Assembly (NCBI GenBank): GCA_034521495.1
Contig: JAXHMK010000010.1
Coordinates: forward strand, 248,001 to 312,000
DNA: 64,000 nt
Direction: 5' to 3'
DNA from: Balneolaceae bacterium
GTDB lineage: Bacteria; Bacteroidota; Rhodothermia; Balneolales; Balneolaceae
In this document: positions 1 to 8,166 of the stretch, piece after piece
Layout of the letters: every line of letters begins with the position of its first letter
Position numbering within the stretch: the stretch's first letter is position 1
Translations under genes and position numbers: made by a program
Notes under the pieces: generated by a model
Database searches by the model: none
What the model was told of the DNA's origin: nothing
What the model saw: the letters and a program-made list of their open reading frames with translations, nothing else

Positions 1-269
1 ACTCCTTCAATAGGATCATCATCAAAAGAGTTAGAGATAATATCGATATACCGGTTTTGTTCTTTTATGGTCATCTCATCAGGATCGATCTCAAGCTGAT
101 ACTCCTCCTTCACGCAATGCCAGAGATCGGATCGGCCCACATATTTTGCATGTTCGTCGTGAGTTAATTCTATTCCCACCTCTTTAAAAAGCTGTTTCTC
201 AACCTGCATATAGATCGGTTCACTGTCTATGATGACTCCATCCATATCAAAAATAACTGTAGAAATCAT
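1..269 (-). CDS. HAD-superfamily phosphatase, beta-phosphoglucomutase-like (N-terminal fragment)
   Basis: The reading frame starts at ATG (269-267) and leaves the window at its left edge after 89 codons. It opens with MISTVIFDMDGVIIDSEP, the DxDG(V/T)xxDSE motif I of HAD subfamily I hydrolases; the first Asp is the phosphorylated nucleophile and the second the acid/base. The following residues (VEKQLFKEVGIELTHDEH, then KYVGRS) match the helical cap of the beta-phosphoglucomutase/phosphoglycolate phosphatase type. The substrate cannot be told from the cap fragment. The gene is too short in the window to see motifs II-IV. The family call is firm, the exact function is not. Confidence 0.85.
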   Translation of the reverse strand, partial: MISTVIFDMDGVIIDSEPIYMQVEKQLFKEVGIELTHDEHAKYVGRSDLWHCVKEEYQLEIDPDEMTIKEQNRYIDIISNSFDDDPIEG

Positions 270-696
270 GATTCGTTTCCTTCCATATTGTTTAATCTAA
301 AGTGGTTTAATTTCCCGACCCTCTGGGTCGGAAAAAAGATAAAAGTCCCCCTTTGAAGGGGGAAGCGAACGGAGTGAGCTGGGGGATGACTATCTGAGTT
401 TTGTATTGACTAAGTCTTGGTTCTGAAGTATTACACCCCTCCCGGCTAAAGCCGTACTCCCCTCGAGGGGAGATTGATCATCCCCCATTGCCCCCTTCAA
501 AGGGGGACACTTTACAATAAGTGCATAGATTTTAAAAAAATTTGGATTATAAGTTGATACCTCGTGAGCTCTGCCCCGTGGGAGTTCATTCTTTGTTTTG
601 GAGTTTGTCGATCAGTCATCTAATGAGTGAGTCAGCTATAAAGGAAAATCCTATCGGATACGCTCATCGAATAGATTTACAAAAATAAAACCTGCT
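270..696. repeat. Intergenic stretch holding dispersed mosaic repeat, copy A
   Basis: No gene is visible here. From about 299 to 593 the DNA matches 15979-16186 in the same orientation: shared blocks include AGTGGTTTAATT, CCGACCCTC, CTTGGTTCTGA, CAATAAGTGCATAGA and AAGTTGATACCTCGTG. Copy A carries two extra GC-rich blocks that copy B lacks. One is around 348-388, with a CCCCCTTTGAAGGGGG palindrome. The other is around 430-475, with CTCCCCTCGAGGGGAG. The second CCCCCTTCAAAGGGGG at about 492-508 is the inverted partner of the first. This is a structured non-coding repeat, perhaps a MITE-like or REP-like element; a conserved function is not evident. Confidence 0.6.
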
Positions 697-1386
697 CTAA
701 ACCCTGTTCAATGTCCCATTTTGAAGGGAGTAAACGATATCACAGCGTGTAGCGATCTCCTTTTCGTGGGTTATGAGAACGATGGACAGATCTTCCATCT
801 CCCGAAGTTGAAAAAGCAGGCTGAGGATCGATTCTGTATTTTTTTCGTCGAGATTTCCCGTTGGTTCATCAGCCAGAATGATAGAGGGATGATTAGTCAG
901 TGCCCTAGCCATTGATACTCTTTGCTGTTCTCCTCCGGATAACTGAGAGGGCCTGTGGTTCAGCCGATCACTCATCCCAAATCGATCAAGCAATTCTGTG
1001 GCTCTTTCTTCCGCTTTGGAGAAAGGAGTGTCCTTGATCAGTGCGGGCATCATTACATTTTCCATAGCGGTAAATTCCGGCAGCAAATGATGAAACTGGA
1101 ATACAAATCCCACATTTTTATTTCGAAGTTCGGCAAGTTGATCCTTTTTAAATTGATAAATCGATTTTCCATGCCAAAACACATCGCCGGATGTGGGGTG
1201 ATCGAGGCCTCCAAGAATATGAAGGAGTGTACTTTTGCCGCTGCCACTGGATCCGACGATCGAAATGATGTCGGCTTTTTTAATCTGCAGATCTACACCC
1301 TGTAAAATTCGTAAAACGCCATCTCCGGATTCAGACGGAAATTCCTTGTGAATGTCGGAGCCCTGGAGTACAAAATTTTCACTCAT
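697..1386 (-). CDS. lolD: LolD-type ABC transporter ATP-binding protein
   Basis: This 229-residue ATPase carries Walker A GSSGSGKST (about 45-53), a Q-loop at FVFQFHHLLPEF (about 94-105), signature LSGGEQQR (149-156) and Walker B IILADEPTGNLD (169-180), with the H-loop in VLITHEKE. LLPEFTAMENVMMP is characteristic of the LolD/MacB family, which powers release of lipoproteins from the inner membrane or other substrate extrusion. No permease (LolC/E) lies next to it, so the partner must be encoded elsewhere. It starts one base after the stop of the upstream phosphoesterase gene (1388), so the two are probably co-transcribed. LolD is likelier than FtsE or MacB, but the lack of a neighbouring permease leaves room for doubt. 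Confidence 0.85.
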   Translation of the reverse strand: MSENFVLQGSDIHKEFPSESGDGVLRILQGVDLQIKKADIISIVGSSGSGKSTLLHILGGLDHPTSGDVFWHGKSIYQFKKDQLAELRNKNVGFVFQFHHLLPEFTAMENVMMPALIKDTPFSKAEERATELLDRFGMSDRLNHRPSQLSGGEQQRVSMARALTNHPSIILADEPTGNLDEKNTESILSLLFQLREMEDLSIVLITHEKEIATRCDIVYSLQNGTLNRV

Positions 1387-1387
1387 C

Positions 1388-2200
1388 TCAATCCGCTTTA
1401 TTCTGAAATTCCGGGTAAATCACCGATTCAACAGAGGTACACTTTCCTGTTTCTGTGTTAATATCCACAACAACACCGCACATCCGGTTGTCGTTTTTGG
1501 CAATTTTATAACGTTGTGGTGTTCCAAGCGTGAATCGCCGGATGGAGGTATCTTTGTCCATACCAATGACCGAATCAAAAGGCCCGGTCATGCCCACGTC
1601 TGTGATATATCCGGTGCCATTCGGCAGGATCCTGGCATCATTCGTAGGCGTATGTGTATGTGTTCCAACCACAGCAGAAACTTCGCCATCCACCGTCCAG
1701 GCATAAGCCATTTTTTCAGCTGTGGCTTCGGCATGAAAATCAACAAAAATAAGATTGGTTTCCTTTTTGATACGTTCGAGAGCCCATTCTGAGGTAGAAA
1801 AAGGATCGTCAATATCAGCCATAAACGTTCGACCCTGGAGATTTAAAACGCCCAACTTTAAACCGGTTTTACCGATATCGTAAATGCCGTATCCATATCC
1901 TGCATTTCCTTTTGGGAAGTTCAGTGGTCGAAGAAGGTGATCGTCTGTCTTCATGTAGGAAAAGATCTTCCACTTGTCGAACGAGTGGTTTCCGCCTGTG
2001 ATGGCATCTACTTCTATATCATATAAACGCTGAACGATATGCCGGTTCAGTCCCCGGCCTTCATGCGAATTTTCGGCGTTGGCAATGATGAAATCCGGAT
2101 TGTATTTGTCTCGCAATGACGGGAAAATGGTTTCGAGCAGAGCCAGCCCCGATTCACCGACAATATCAGCAATAAAAAAAACTCTTATCGTATCAGACAT
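1388..2200 (-). CDS. YmdB/TIGR00282-family metallophosphoesterase
   Basis: About 270 residues, the normal size for the YmdB-like family of dinuclear-metal phosphodiesterases (2',3'-cyclic nucleotide phosphodiesterase activity is known for Bacillus YmdB). Visible motifs are FIADIVG near the N-terminus, NAENSHEGRGL, GGNHSFDK, VDFHAEATAEK, GTHTHTPT and DVGMTGP, which supply the Asp, Asn and His metal ligands. The ATG at 2200 was chosen because the upstream in-frame start (2218) is TTG and family members begin with the (I/V)FFIADIVG strand. The stop is one base ahead of the lolD start. RNA-metabolism or signalling roles described for homologues are family knowledge, not shown here. Confidence 0.85.
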   Translation of the reverse strand: MSDTIRVFFIADIVGESGLALLETIFPSLRDKYNPDFIIANAENSHEGRGLNRHIVQRLYDIEVDAITGGNHSFDKWKIFSYMKTDDHLLRPLNFPKGNAGYGYGIYDIGKTGLKLGVLNLQGRTFMADIDDPFSTSEWALERIKKETNLIFVDFHAEATAEKMAYAWTVDGEVSAVVGTHTHTPTNDARILPNGTGYITDVGMTGPFDSVIGMDKDTSIRRFTLGTPQRYKIAKNDNRMCGVVVDINTETGKCTSVESVIYPEFQNKAD

Positions 2201-2218
2201 AACATGGGTTGATATCAA

Positions 2219-2572
2219 AAATTAACAAGGTGGAAAGTACTGATTTTTTAGGGAGAGAGTGAAAGAAAAATCTGGTACCCTACATCGGCAGGGGTTGTCC
2301 AAAAAGGATGTCATTCTGAACTTGATTCAGAATCTCCAATTGTTAATCAGTGTGGAGATACCGGATCGGGGTCCGGTATGACAAAAATGAAAATATTGAT
2401 ATTTCTTACATCCTTTTTGGACAGCCTCTGCCGAATTAGTGAATTCGAGCGGGGAAACTCGCCAGCCGAATGGGTAGCAGAAGGTTAGTCATCCGATGAG
2501 TGGATGAGCTGAGAATGGAAAATTTGCCGGGTACAATCATCTGATGAGTTGGGTGGAGGTATTTATTAAAAT
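2219..2572. repeat. Intergenic stretch with a 150-bp palindromic element and one 61-bp direct repeat
   Basis: No gene is seen. Positions 2285-2434 form a large imperfect palindrome. The outer arms are TCGGCAGGGGTTGTCC and GGACAGCCTCTGCCGA, continued by AAAAAGGATGT and ACATCCTTTTT. Inside lies TCATTCTGAACTTGATTCAG, the same core as in the elements at 14297 and 46243. From 2488 to 2548 lies one of two direct repeats (the other is 3296-3356) that bracket the toxin-antitoxin module. Confidence 0.7.
2488..2548. repeat. 61-bp direct repeat, copy 1 (flanks VapBC)
   Basis: It begins GTCATCCGATG and ends ATCATCTGATGAG, with the central block GAGAATGGAAAATTTGCCGG shared exactly with the copy at 3296-3356. 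Both copies are in the same orientation and each end carries the short palindrome CATC(C/T)GATG. The two copies bracket the toxin-antitoxin pair. Confidence 0.75.
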
Positions 2573-3022
2573 CTACGGCTCAACAAGATCAGCAGATGTA
2601 ATCGGCCAGACACGATGAAAGTCTGAAATATTGTACGTAACCAATATGTCACACCCAGTCTTTTCAGCTGCTTTGGCGATTAATGCGTCATAAATTAATG
2701 CGTCATAAATAATTGCGCCGTGAAGCGAGAATTCTTTCATTTGTGTAATCACGGAAAGGTAGTCCGAATCATGTAATGAAACCGGTGTAAAATATTTAGG
2801 TACAATCTTTTGAATAAGTTGACTGGCTATTTCAGGAGAATATGTAAAGTAAGCTCTGTTACTGGTCAAATGTCTGAACATCTCTGCAATTGAATGAGTG
2901 GCCATAAAAAATTCAGAGGTGTCTATATTGTCTAAATAATAGTCTGCACAAGCCGAATGATTAGGATGTTCAAGAACATAAAGAGCCAGGAGAGAACTTG
3001 TATCAAAACAGATTTTTTTCAT
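2573..3022 (-). CDS. VapC-like PIN-domain toxin with duplicated active-site segment
   Basis: A 149-residue PIN-domain RNase. Asp7 (CFDTSSLLALY) is the first acidic metal ligand, Glu in HSIAEMFRHL the second, and LVTYNISDF near the C-terminus supplies the last. In VapC toxins the segment GAIIYDALIAKAA carries the third acidic residue. Here IYDAL is present twice in a row because a perfect 15-base tandem duplication (2679-2693 and 2694-2708) adds five residues to that helix. The gene overlaps its antitoxin by ATGA (3019-3022), the usual coupling. Whether the insertion weakens or destroys RNase activity cannot be read from sequence; the frame remains open. Confidence 0.85.
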   Translation of the reverse strand: MKKICFDTSSLLALYVLEHPNHSACADYYLDNIDTSEFFMATHSIAEMFRHLTSNRAYFTYSPEIASQLIQKIVPKYFTPVSLHDSDYLSVITQMKEFSLHGAIIYDALIYDALIAKAAEKTGCDILVTYNISDFHRVWPITSADLVEP

Positions 3023-3222
3023 AGACCAACAGAGGATCTGACCACTTTTGTCATTCGATCATCCGGATCATCAGGGTAAGCTTTATCAATATCCGCTTTT
3101 GTAAATGGAGGGCCAAGTAAAACGGGCATTCCGGTTTCGGGATCTGTACCGAGTTTAAATTCACTTTTTTTGTGAATTTTCGGTTTAGGAGCGGATGTTG
3201 TTTTTTTCCTTTGCTTACTCAT
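3019..3222 (-). CDS. Antitoxin partner of the PIN toxin
   Basis: A 67-residue polar protein beginning MSKQRKKTTSAPKPKIHKKS and containing FKLGTDPETGMPVLLGPPFTKADI. The ATG at 3222 is preferred over an upstream in-frame start at 3273, which would prefix a hydrophobic stretch unlike any antitoxin. A lysine-rich N-terminus followed by a short C-terminal segment suits a toxin-neutralising protein. The call rests mainly on size and on the ATGA overlap with the PIN toxin. I do not recognise a named DNA-binding fold in it. It probably binds the toxin and represses the shared promoter, as VapB proteins do (inference). Confidence 0.6.
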   Translation of the reverse strand: MSKQRKKTTSAPKPKIHKKSEFKLGTDPETGMPVLLGPPFTKADIDKAYPDDPDDRMTKVVRSSVGL

Positions 3223-3295
3223 GGATGTATAAATGTATATCCGAATATACCATAAAACGTTCAGAAGCCGCAACTGTTATTCAAAGAGAAAACGA

Positions 3296-3356
3296 GTCAT
3301 CCGATGTTTGTACGAGTTGAGAATGGAAAATTTGCCGGGAACAATCATCTGATGAC
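3296..3356. repeat. 61-bp direct repeat, copy 2 (flanks VapBC)
   Basis: Same orientation and same central block GAGAATGGAAAATTTGCCGG as the copy at 2488-2548, with terminal CATC(C/T)GATG palindromes. The rest of the gap (3357-3444) holds a short inverted pair, TTCGCCAGCCGA and TCGGCAGGCGAA, around 3373-3411. Confidence 0.75.
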
Positions 3357-3444
3357 TGCGGCAGGGCTCAATGATTCGCCAGCCGAAAAATCCAATCGGC
3401 AGGCGAAAGAGATAATAGGCTCAGGCAAGCCGATCTGCTTTTGG

Positions 3445-4059
3445 TTAAACAAAAAGCACAATCGTCACAAAATGGCTTAAGCTTCCGGCCAGTACAAATA
3501 GGTGCCAAATTCCGTGGGCCAGCCTGTGTTTATCACTCAGTGCAAAGAAGATCACACCGGTCGTATAGAAAAGCCCGCCGGCCATCAGCCAGTTCACGCC
3601 ATCAACAGATATTCGGTTAATAAGCGTATCCATAAGGAAAAAGGCGATCCAGCCCATGCCCAGATAGATAGCAACCTGAAGAATACGGCTGCCTGATTTA
3701 TGAAGCAGATCGATAATAATTCCAATTGCAGCAAGTCCCCACACGATTCCAAAGAGAAGCCAGCCGATATCCCCGCGAAGGGTAATTAGAGTGAATGGAG
3801 TGTAAGTACCGGCAATCAAAAGGTAGATGGAGATATGATCGAGCTTGCGAAAGATCGTTTTCCATTTGCCGCGAAAACTGTGGTAGAGAGTAGAGCAGGT
3901 GTAAAGTGACAGCAGACTTAAACCATAGATAGTAAAACTGGTAATACGCCAAAAGCCGCCCTTTTGAGCAGCAATATAGATCAATACACCCAAACCAATA
4001 GCAGAGGCAATACTACCAATGAGGTGTGTGTAACTGTTAAATCGTTCGCCGTGATACAT
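3445..4059 (-). CDS. Hemolysin III family (PAQR-like) membrane protein
   Basis: 204 residues with about seven membrane segments and the conserved pattern of the HlyIII/TrhA/PAQR family: RFNSYTHLIGS at the N-terminus, SxxYHSF (TCSTLYHSFRG), KLDHxxIYLLIAGTYTPF in the middle, and the C-terminal HxxxH-type cluster AHGIWHLFVLAGSLSHF. The conserved Ser, Asp and three His are the probable zinc site of this superfamily. Despite its name, bacterial members (for example TrhA) are linked to membrane energetics and lipid homeostasis rather than haemolysis. It stands alone between repeats and zapA, 65 bases from the latter. Confidence 0.9.
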   Translation of the reverse strand: MYHGERFNSYTHLIGSIASAIGLGVLIYIAAQKGGFWRITSFTIYGLSLLSLYTCSTLYHSFRGKWKTIFRKLDHISIYLLIAGTYTPFTLITLRGDIGWLLFGIVWGLAAIGIIIDLLHKSGSRILQVAIYLGMGWIAFFLMDTLINRISVDGVNWLMAGGLFYTTGVIFFALSDKHRLAHGIWHLFVLAGSLSHFVTIVLFV

Positions 4060-4124
4060 ATTCTTTAATTACGTAAGTAAAATAAACAGGGAAAGATGTA
4101 AAACCGTTCAGTCAACTTCTGAAG

Positions 4125-4415
4125 TTAAGAAATATCATTGATCAGTTTAGAAATTTCTTCGTTGATTTGATCCATCAACTCGCTCTCTTTTTCATCAGTT
4201 TGATTGAGCTCCGTTCTCAATTCAAACAACTCTTCAGTGATGCTAAGACAGGCAAGAATCATAATGGTAGAGTCGGGTTGATTGGAGAACTGATTCCGAA
4301 AAAGCTTGAATTTTTCATCCACGTAGGCTGCTATTCGCCGTGTATTTTCAACTTCCGATTCTTCAACTTTGAGTGGAATCTGTTTGCCAAGTATGGTTAC
4401 CTTAATTGATTCCAT
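4125..4415 (-). CDS. zapA: Cell division protein ZapA
   Basis: 96 residues starting MESIKVTILGKQIPLKVEES, with the ZapA pattern of a short beta-hairpin head, the segment TRRIAAYVDEKF and a long C-terminal coiled coil (ITEELFELRTELNQTDEKESELM). ZapA binds FtsZ and bundles protofilaments at the division site. The ATG at 4415 was chosen because it sits just after the stop of the upstream gene (4417) and removes an unneeded 11-residue extension. The pheT-zapB-like-zapA order and tight spacing point to one transcript. No 6S RNA can fit in the 65-base gap downstream. Confidence 0.88.
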   Translation of the reverse strand: MESIKVTILGKQIPLKVEESEVENTRRIAAYVDEKFKLFRNQFSNQPDSTIMILACLSITEELFELRTELNQTDEKESELMDQINEEISKLINDIS

Positions 4416-4416
4416 C

Positions 4417-4665
4417 TCAATCCTCCAGGTATTTATCAATCTTTTCAATTAAACCGGACACCTGGTGCCGCATGGCAATTCGTTCCGATTCGCTGATATT
4501 CGAAAAAATATCCGCCTGGTCTTTTTGAAGCTCGTTCAGTTTCGACTTCAGCTTCATATTCTCGCGATTCAACTCTTTATTCTTTTTTTTGAGATGCTGA
4601 ACCCGCGTACGTATCTGATCCAGTAACTTTTGGAATGTCTCTTTTTGGATCTCATTCACAGCCAT
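4417..4665 (-). CDS. ZapB-like coiled-coil protein
   Basis: From ATG 4665 the protein has 82 residues and is almost entirely a heptad coiled coil (TFQKLLDQIRTRVQHLKKKN, then NRENMKLKSKLNELQ), ending in an IDKYLED tail. The start 13 bases after the pheT stop was preferred to an upstream in-frame start (4737), which would overlap pheT by about 60 bases. Size, coiled coil and position between pheT and zapA suggest a ZapB-type divisome partner. That is inference from context, as coiled coils are not diagnostic. Confidence 0.6.
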   Translation of the reverse strand: MAVNEIQKETFQKLLDQIRTRVQHLKKKNKELNRENMKLKSKLNELQKDQADIFSNISESERIAMRHQVSGLIEKIDKYLED

Positions 4666-4678
4666 GGATTTAGTGGAA

Positions 4679-7090
4679 TTAAGATCGGAGTTTAGCTCCG
4701 ACGGATTTTTCGAGTTTTTTAACAATTTTTTGAACAACGGGCTCTACGTCCTTGATGTTCAGTGTTTTGGTAGAATCCAAAAAAGTAAGCCGAAAAGCAA
4801 TACTTTTTTTGTCTTCGCCAAGATTTTCTCCCTCATATACATCGAATACAGAAACAGATTGGAGAATTTCACCGGCCGTTTCTTTAATCTCTTTCGTGAG
4901 ATCTCCCGCACGAACACTCTTTTCAACCGTAAAGGCGACATCAAATTCGAATGTGGGAAATTTCACAATCGGTTGATAGGTTAATTCTTTCTTCCCAATA
5001 TTATTTTGCAGAAGCAGTGTCAGATCTATTTCAGCTCCATACACATCTGTTTCAATATCAAAGCCTTTCAACAATTCAGAATCAATTCGTTTTAAAGTTG
5101 ATACCTCTTGGTTTGAATACCTGTATTCGATTGTGTTGTTTCCGTCAGCCTCCGAAACGATTGAATCAGAAATACCAAGGTTATCGAATATTGTTTCGAG
5201 ATCTGCTTTCAGATTAAAAATAGAGAATGCATTTTCATCGCCCTGCCAGTCATTCTTTTTAGACTGACCGCAAAGCCCCATATAAAGATGCACGTGCTCT
5301 TCCACGCCGTCAATCCAGGTTCCTTCATCACTATTCCTGAAGACGTGACCAATTTCAAAAAATCGAAGTTGGGTAGCATTTCGATTGAGATTGTACTGCA
5401 CAGCTTTCAGAAATCCACCTGAGAGGTGTGTCCTAAGCGTTGTATTCTCTTGGGATACAGGATTCAGCGAGTGAATTTGAAGGTCTTCATCAGCCAGAAG
5501 ATCCGCCTCTTTTTTTGAGAGCAGTGAATTTGTACTGATCTCTTTGTAACGAAGTGATTTCACCAAATTCCGTATTCGCTCCTGGAACTCTTCCTGATCA
5601 GTGAGTGGCTCCGGAGAAATAAATGGTGAGGAATCCGGTCTCGGTATATTGTTGTAATCAAAAACACGGCCTACCTCTTCAATCAGATCCACTTCCCGGG
5701 TTATATCCGGACGAAAAGTTGGGATGATACATGTAAGAGTATCATTATCAGTTTCAGAAACATCAAAATCGAGTTTAGAAAGAATATTAATGACAGATCT
5801 CTTATCCAGGTCAGTTCCCAACAGGTGATTAACTCTCGATACCCGCAGCGAAACTTTAATGGGTTTGGTCTTGACCGGATGAATATCCACTACTTTTTTG
5901 TTGATGGTTCCGCCCGTCAATTCGGCAATCAGATTTGCAGCTCTCCAGGCCGCTTTTTGCTGAATTGTCGGGTCTATGCCCCGTTCAAACCGGTAAGAAC
6001 TGTCCGTTTGCAGTGCAAGACTTTTGGATGTTTTCCGTATAGAGGACGGATTAAAATAGGCGCTCTCAATTAATATTTTGCTTGTGCCTTCAGTTACTTC
6101 GCTGTTTTCACCGCCCATCACTCCGGCGATGGCAACAGGACCGTTTCCATCACAAATAAAAAGTGATCCAGCCGGAACAGTTCGTTCAATACTGTCCAGT
6201 GTGGTAAATTTTTTATCATCATCGAAACTTTTAACTACAATTTTTTGATCCCCAATCAGGTCATAATCAAATGCATGAAGGGGTTGACTGATCTCATGAT
6301 TGATGAAATTAGTGACATCCACAATGTTATTGATAGGACGCAAACCAATCGCTTTCAAACGGGTTTTTAACCAGTTCGGCGATTCTTGCACCTTCACATT
6401 ATCGACCACAATCCCTACATATCGATGACATTTCTCCTCATCTTCAATCGAAATGGAGATTTCGTCGTTTTGACCACTCTCTTTCTCCTCAATGACGGAA
6501 TATGGATTTTTGAGCTCTCCGTCTGTAACAGCAGACAAATCCCTGGCTACACCTATATGGCAGGAAGCATCCGGCCGGTTGGGCGTGAGAGCAACTTCAA
6601 ATACTGAATCTTTTTCAAGGCCAAGAGCTTCCCGGAGAGGTGTTCCGGTTTCCAGGTTATCATCCATCACCATAATACCGGAGTGATCATCACTCAAGCC
6701 AAGCTCGGCTTCGGAGCAGATCATTCCATTGGATGTCTCGCCGCGAAGTTTTGCTTTTTTAATGGTGAGGTAGGATCCGTCTTTCATCGGGACCGGAATG
6801 GTGGCGCCAACTTTGGCAACCGGTACTTTTTGATCGGCCGCTACATTGGGCGCTCCACATGCTATTTGAACGGTTTCATCCCCGGTGTCAGTGTCACAGA
6901 GAACCAGTTTATCCGCGTTCGGATGCGGTCGGACATTTTTTACATGACCAACGACAAAATTTTCAAAGTCAGAACCGATCGTTTCGGTCTCTTCAACTTC
7001 GAGGCCGAGCAGAGTCAGCTTTTCATCGGTTTCTTCAGGGGTCAGATCAAAATCAAGATATTGTTTCAGCCAGTTGTAAGAAATTTTCAT
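4679..7090 (-). CDS. pheT: Phenylalanyl-tRNA synthetase beta subunit
   Basis: 803 residues, the full bacterial length. It begins MKISYNWLKQYLDFDLTPEE, followed by the tRNA-binding OB domain (about 40-150, VGHVKNVRPHPNADKLVLC), the B3/B4 editing region (ALTPNRPDASCHIGVARDL; INNIVDVTNFINHEISQPLHAFD), B5 (about 405-475), the catalytic-like core (LRTHLSGGFLKAVQYNLNR) and the ferredoxin-like anticodon-binding domain at the C-terminus (PTFEFDVAFTV). It pairs with PheS to charge tRNA-Phe. It lies 71 bases downstream of pheS; that spacer can form a CGGTGAT/ATCACCG stem. The division genes zapB-like and zapA follow closely. Confidence 0.97.
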   Translation of the reverse strand: MKISYNWLKQYLDFDLTPEETDEKLTLLGLEVEETETIGSDFENFVVGHVKNVRPHPNADKLVLCDTDTGDETVQIACGAPNVAADQKVPVAKVGATIPVPMKDGSYLTIKKAKLRGETSNGMICSEAELGLSDDHSGIMVMDDNLETGTPLREALGLEKDSVFEVALTPNRPDASCHIGVARDLSAVTDGELKNPYSVIEEKESGQNDEISISIEDEEKCHRYVGIVVDNVKVQESPNWLKTRLKAIGLRPINNIVDVTNFINHEISQPLHAFDYDLIGDQKIVVKSFDDDKKFTTLDSIERTVPAGSLFICDGNGPVAIAGVMGGENSEVTEGTSKILIESAYFNPSSIRKTSKSLALQTDSSYRFERGIDPTIQQKAAWRAANLIAELTGGTINKKVVDIHPVKTKPIKVSLRVSRVNHLLGTDLDKRSVINILSKLDFDVSETDNDTLTCIIPTFRPDITREVDLIEEVGRVFDYNNIPRPDSSPFISPEPLTDQEEFQERIRNLVKSLRYKEISTNSLLSKKEADLLADEDLQIHSLNPVSQENTTLRTHLSGGFLKAVQYNLNRNATQLRFFEIGHVFRNSDEGTWIDGVEEHVHLYMGLCGQSKKNDWQGDENAFSIFNLKADLETIFDNLGISDSIVSEADGNNTIEYRYSNQEVSTLKRIDSELLKGFDIETDVYGAEIDLTLLLQNNIGKKELTYQPIVKFPTFEFDVAFTVEKSVRAGDLTKEIKETAGEILQSVSVFDVYEGENLGEDKKSIAFRLTFLDSTKTLNIKDVEPVVQKIVKKLEKSVGAKLRS

Positions 7091-7161
7091 AATGAATCAA
7101 GAAAGATCGGTGATGAATCATCAACAGTCTGAGTTCAATGAACAATCACCGAATTCACTGT

Positions 7162-8166
7162 TTATGATTTAAATTGTTGTAAGAATCGAATATCGTTATC
7201 GTAGAGAAGTCGGATGTCTTCAATGCCATAGCGCAGCATGGCTATGCGGTCAACGCCCATTCCAAAAGCGAAACCTGTATATTTTTCCGGGTCAACATCT
7301 ACCGATTTGAAGACATTGGGATCAACCATGCCGGCACCGAGAATCTCCAGCCATTGTCCGCCTTTTTCGCTTTCCCACCAAACATCCATTTCGATGCTGG
7401 GTTCTGTGAATGGAAAATAGGAGGGACGTACGCGATATTTCACATCACTGCCGTACATCAGGCGAGCAAACATAACGAGGGTTTCAATCAATTCACCCAT
7501 CGTAACCCGTTCATTTACATAGAGTCCCTCAACCTGGTTAAATTGAAAATACGATTTAGCTGTGACCGCCTCATTCCGATAAACCCGTCCCGGCATGATG
7601 GATCGAACCGGTGGCTCTTTCTCTTTCATCAACCGAATTTGAACCGGCGATGTGTGCGTTCTCAGAACCAAATCTTGCTCATCATCTGATTTCCGCACGA
7701 AAAACGTATCCTGCATATCTCTGGCAGGATGATCGGGTGGAAAATTTAGAGCTGTAAAATTGTGGAAATCGTCCTCCAGTTCAGGCCCATCTGCAATATT
7801 AAATCCAAGTCGCAGAAAAATCTGTTTAATCTCATTCAGGGCGCGAGTTAGCGGATGAAGTGAACCGGTATATGTTGGTTCAACGGGAAGTGTGATATCG
7901 TCAAGGGCACCAAACTCTTTCTCTTCACTTTTTTGCAGGTTAACTTTTGCATCTTCAAAGGTTTGATGAGCCAGGTTCTTTACTTCATTCATCAATTTAC
8001 CCACTTCGGCCTTCTCTTCGTTGGGCACATCTTTCATGAGGCCAAACATAGACTGAATCTTTCCGTTCCTGGAAAGAAATTCGAGCCGAAATGCTTCCAG
8101 ATCATCCTCATTTTTTATGGTAAAACTCTGAATGGCTTTTTTTATATCATTAATTTTATCAAGCAT
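7162..8166 (-). CDS. pheS: Phenylalanyl-tRNA synthetase alpha subunit
   Basis: 334 residues with the N-terminal coiled coil (LDKINDIKKAIQSFTIKNED) and a class II core: motif 1 around HPLTRALNEIKQIFLRLGF, motif 2 VYRNEAVTAKSYFQFNQVEG, and motif 3 GFAFGMGVDRIAMLRYGI near the C-terminus. It forms the alpha2beta2 enzyme with PheT. It is separated from rplT by a 342-base gap with a strong terminator, so it probably has its own promoter in the repeat-rich region 8167-8450. Confidence 0.97.
   Translation of the reverse strand: MLDKINDIKKAIQSFTIKNEDDLEAFRLEFLSRNGKIQSMFGLMKDVPNEEKAEVGKLMNEVKNLAHQTFEDAKVNLQKSEEKEFGALDDITLPVEPTYTGSLHPLTRALNEIKQIFLRLGFNIADGPELEDDFHNFTALNFPPDHPARDMQDTFFVRKSDDEQDLVLRTHTSPVQIRLMKEKEPPVRSIMPGRVYRNEAVTAKSYFQFNQVEGLYVNERVTMGELIETLVMFARLMYGSDVKYRVRPSYFPFTEPSIEMDVWWESEKGGQWLEILGAGMVDPNVFKSVDVDPEKYTGFAFGMGVDRIAMLRYGIEDIRLLYDNDIRFLQQFKS

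Noticed and set aside
299-593. CRISPR array
   Set aside because: Repeats are not regularly spaced and no Cas gene is present; the structure is a mosaic of palindromes.
4060-4124. 6S RNA gene after zapA
   Set aside because: The gap is only 65 bases, too short for ssrS.
7091-7161. Terminator between pheS and pheT
   Set aside because: The CGGTGAT/ATCACCG stem has a very long loop and no T-run.
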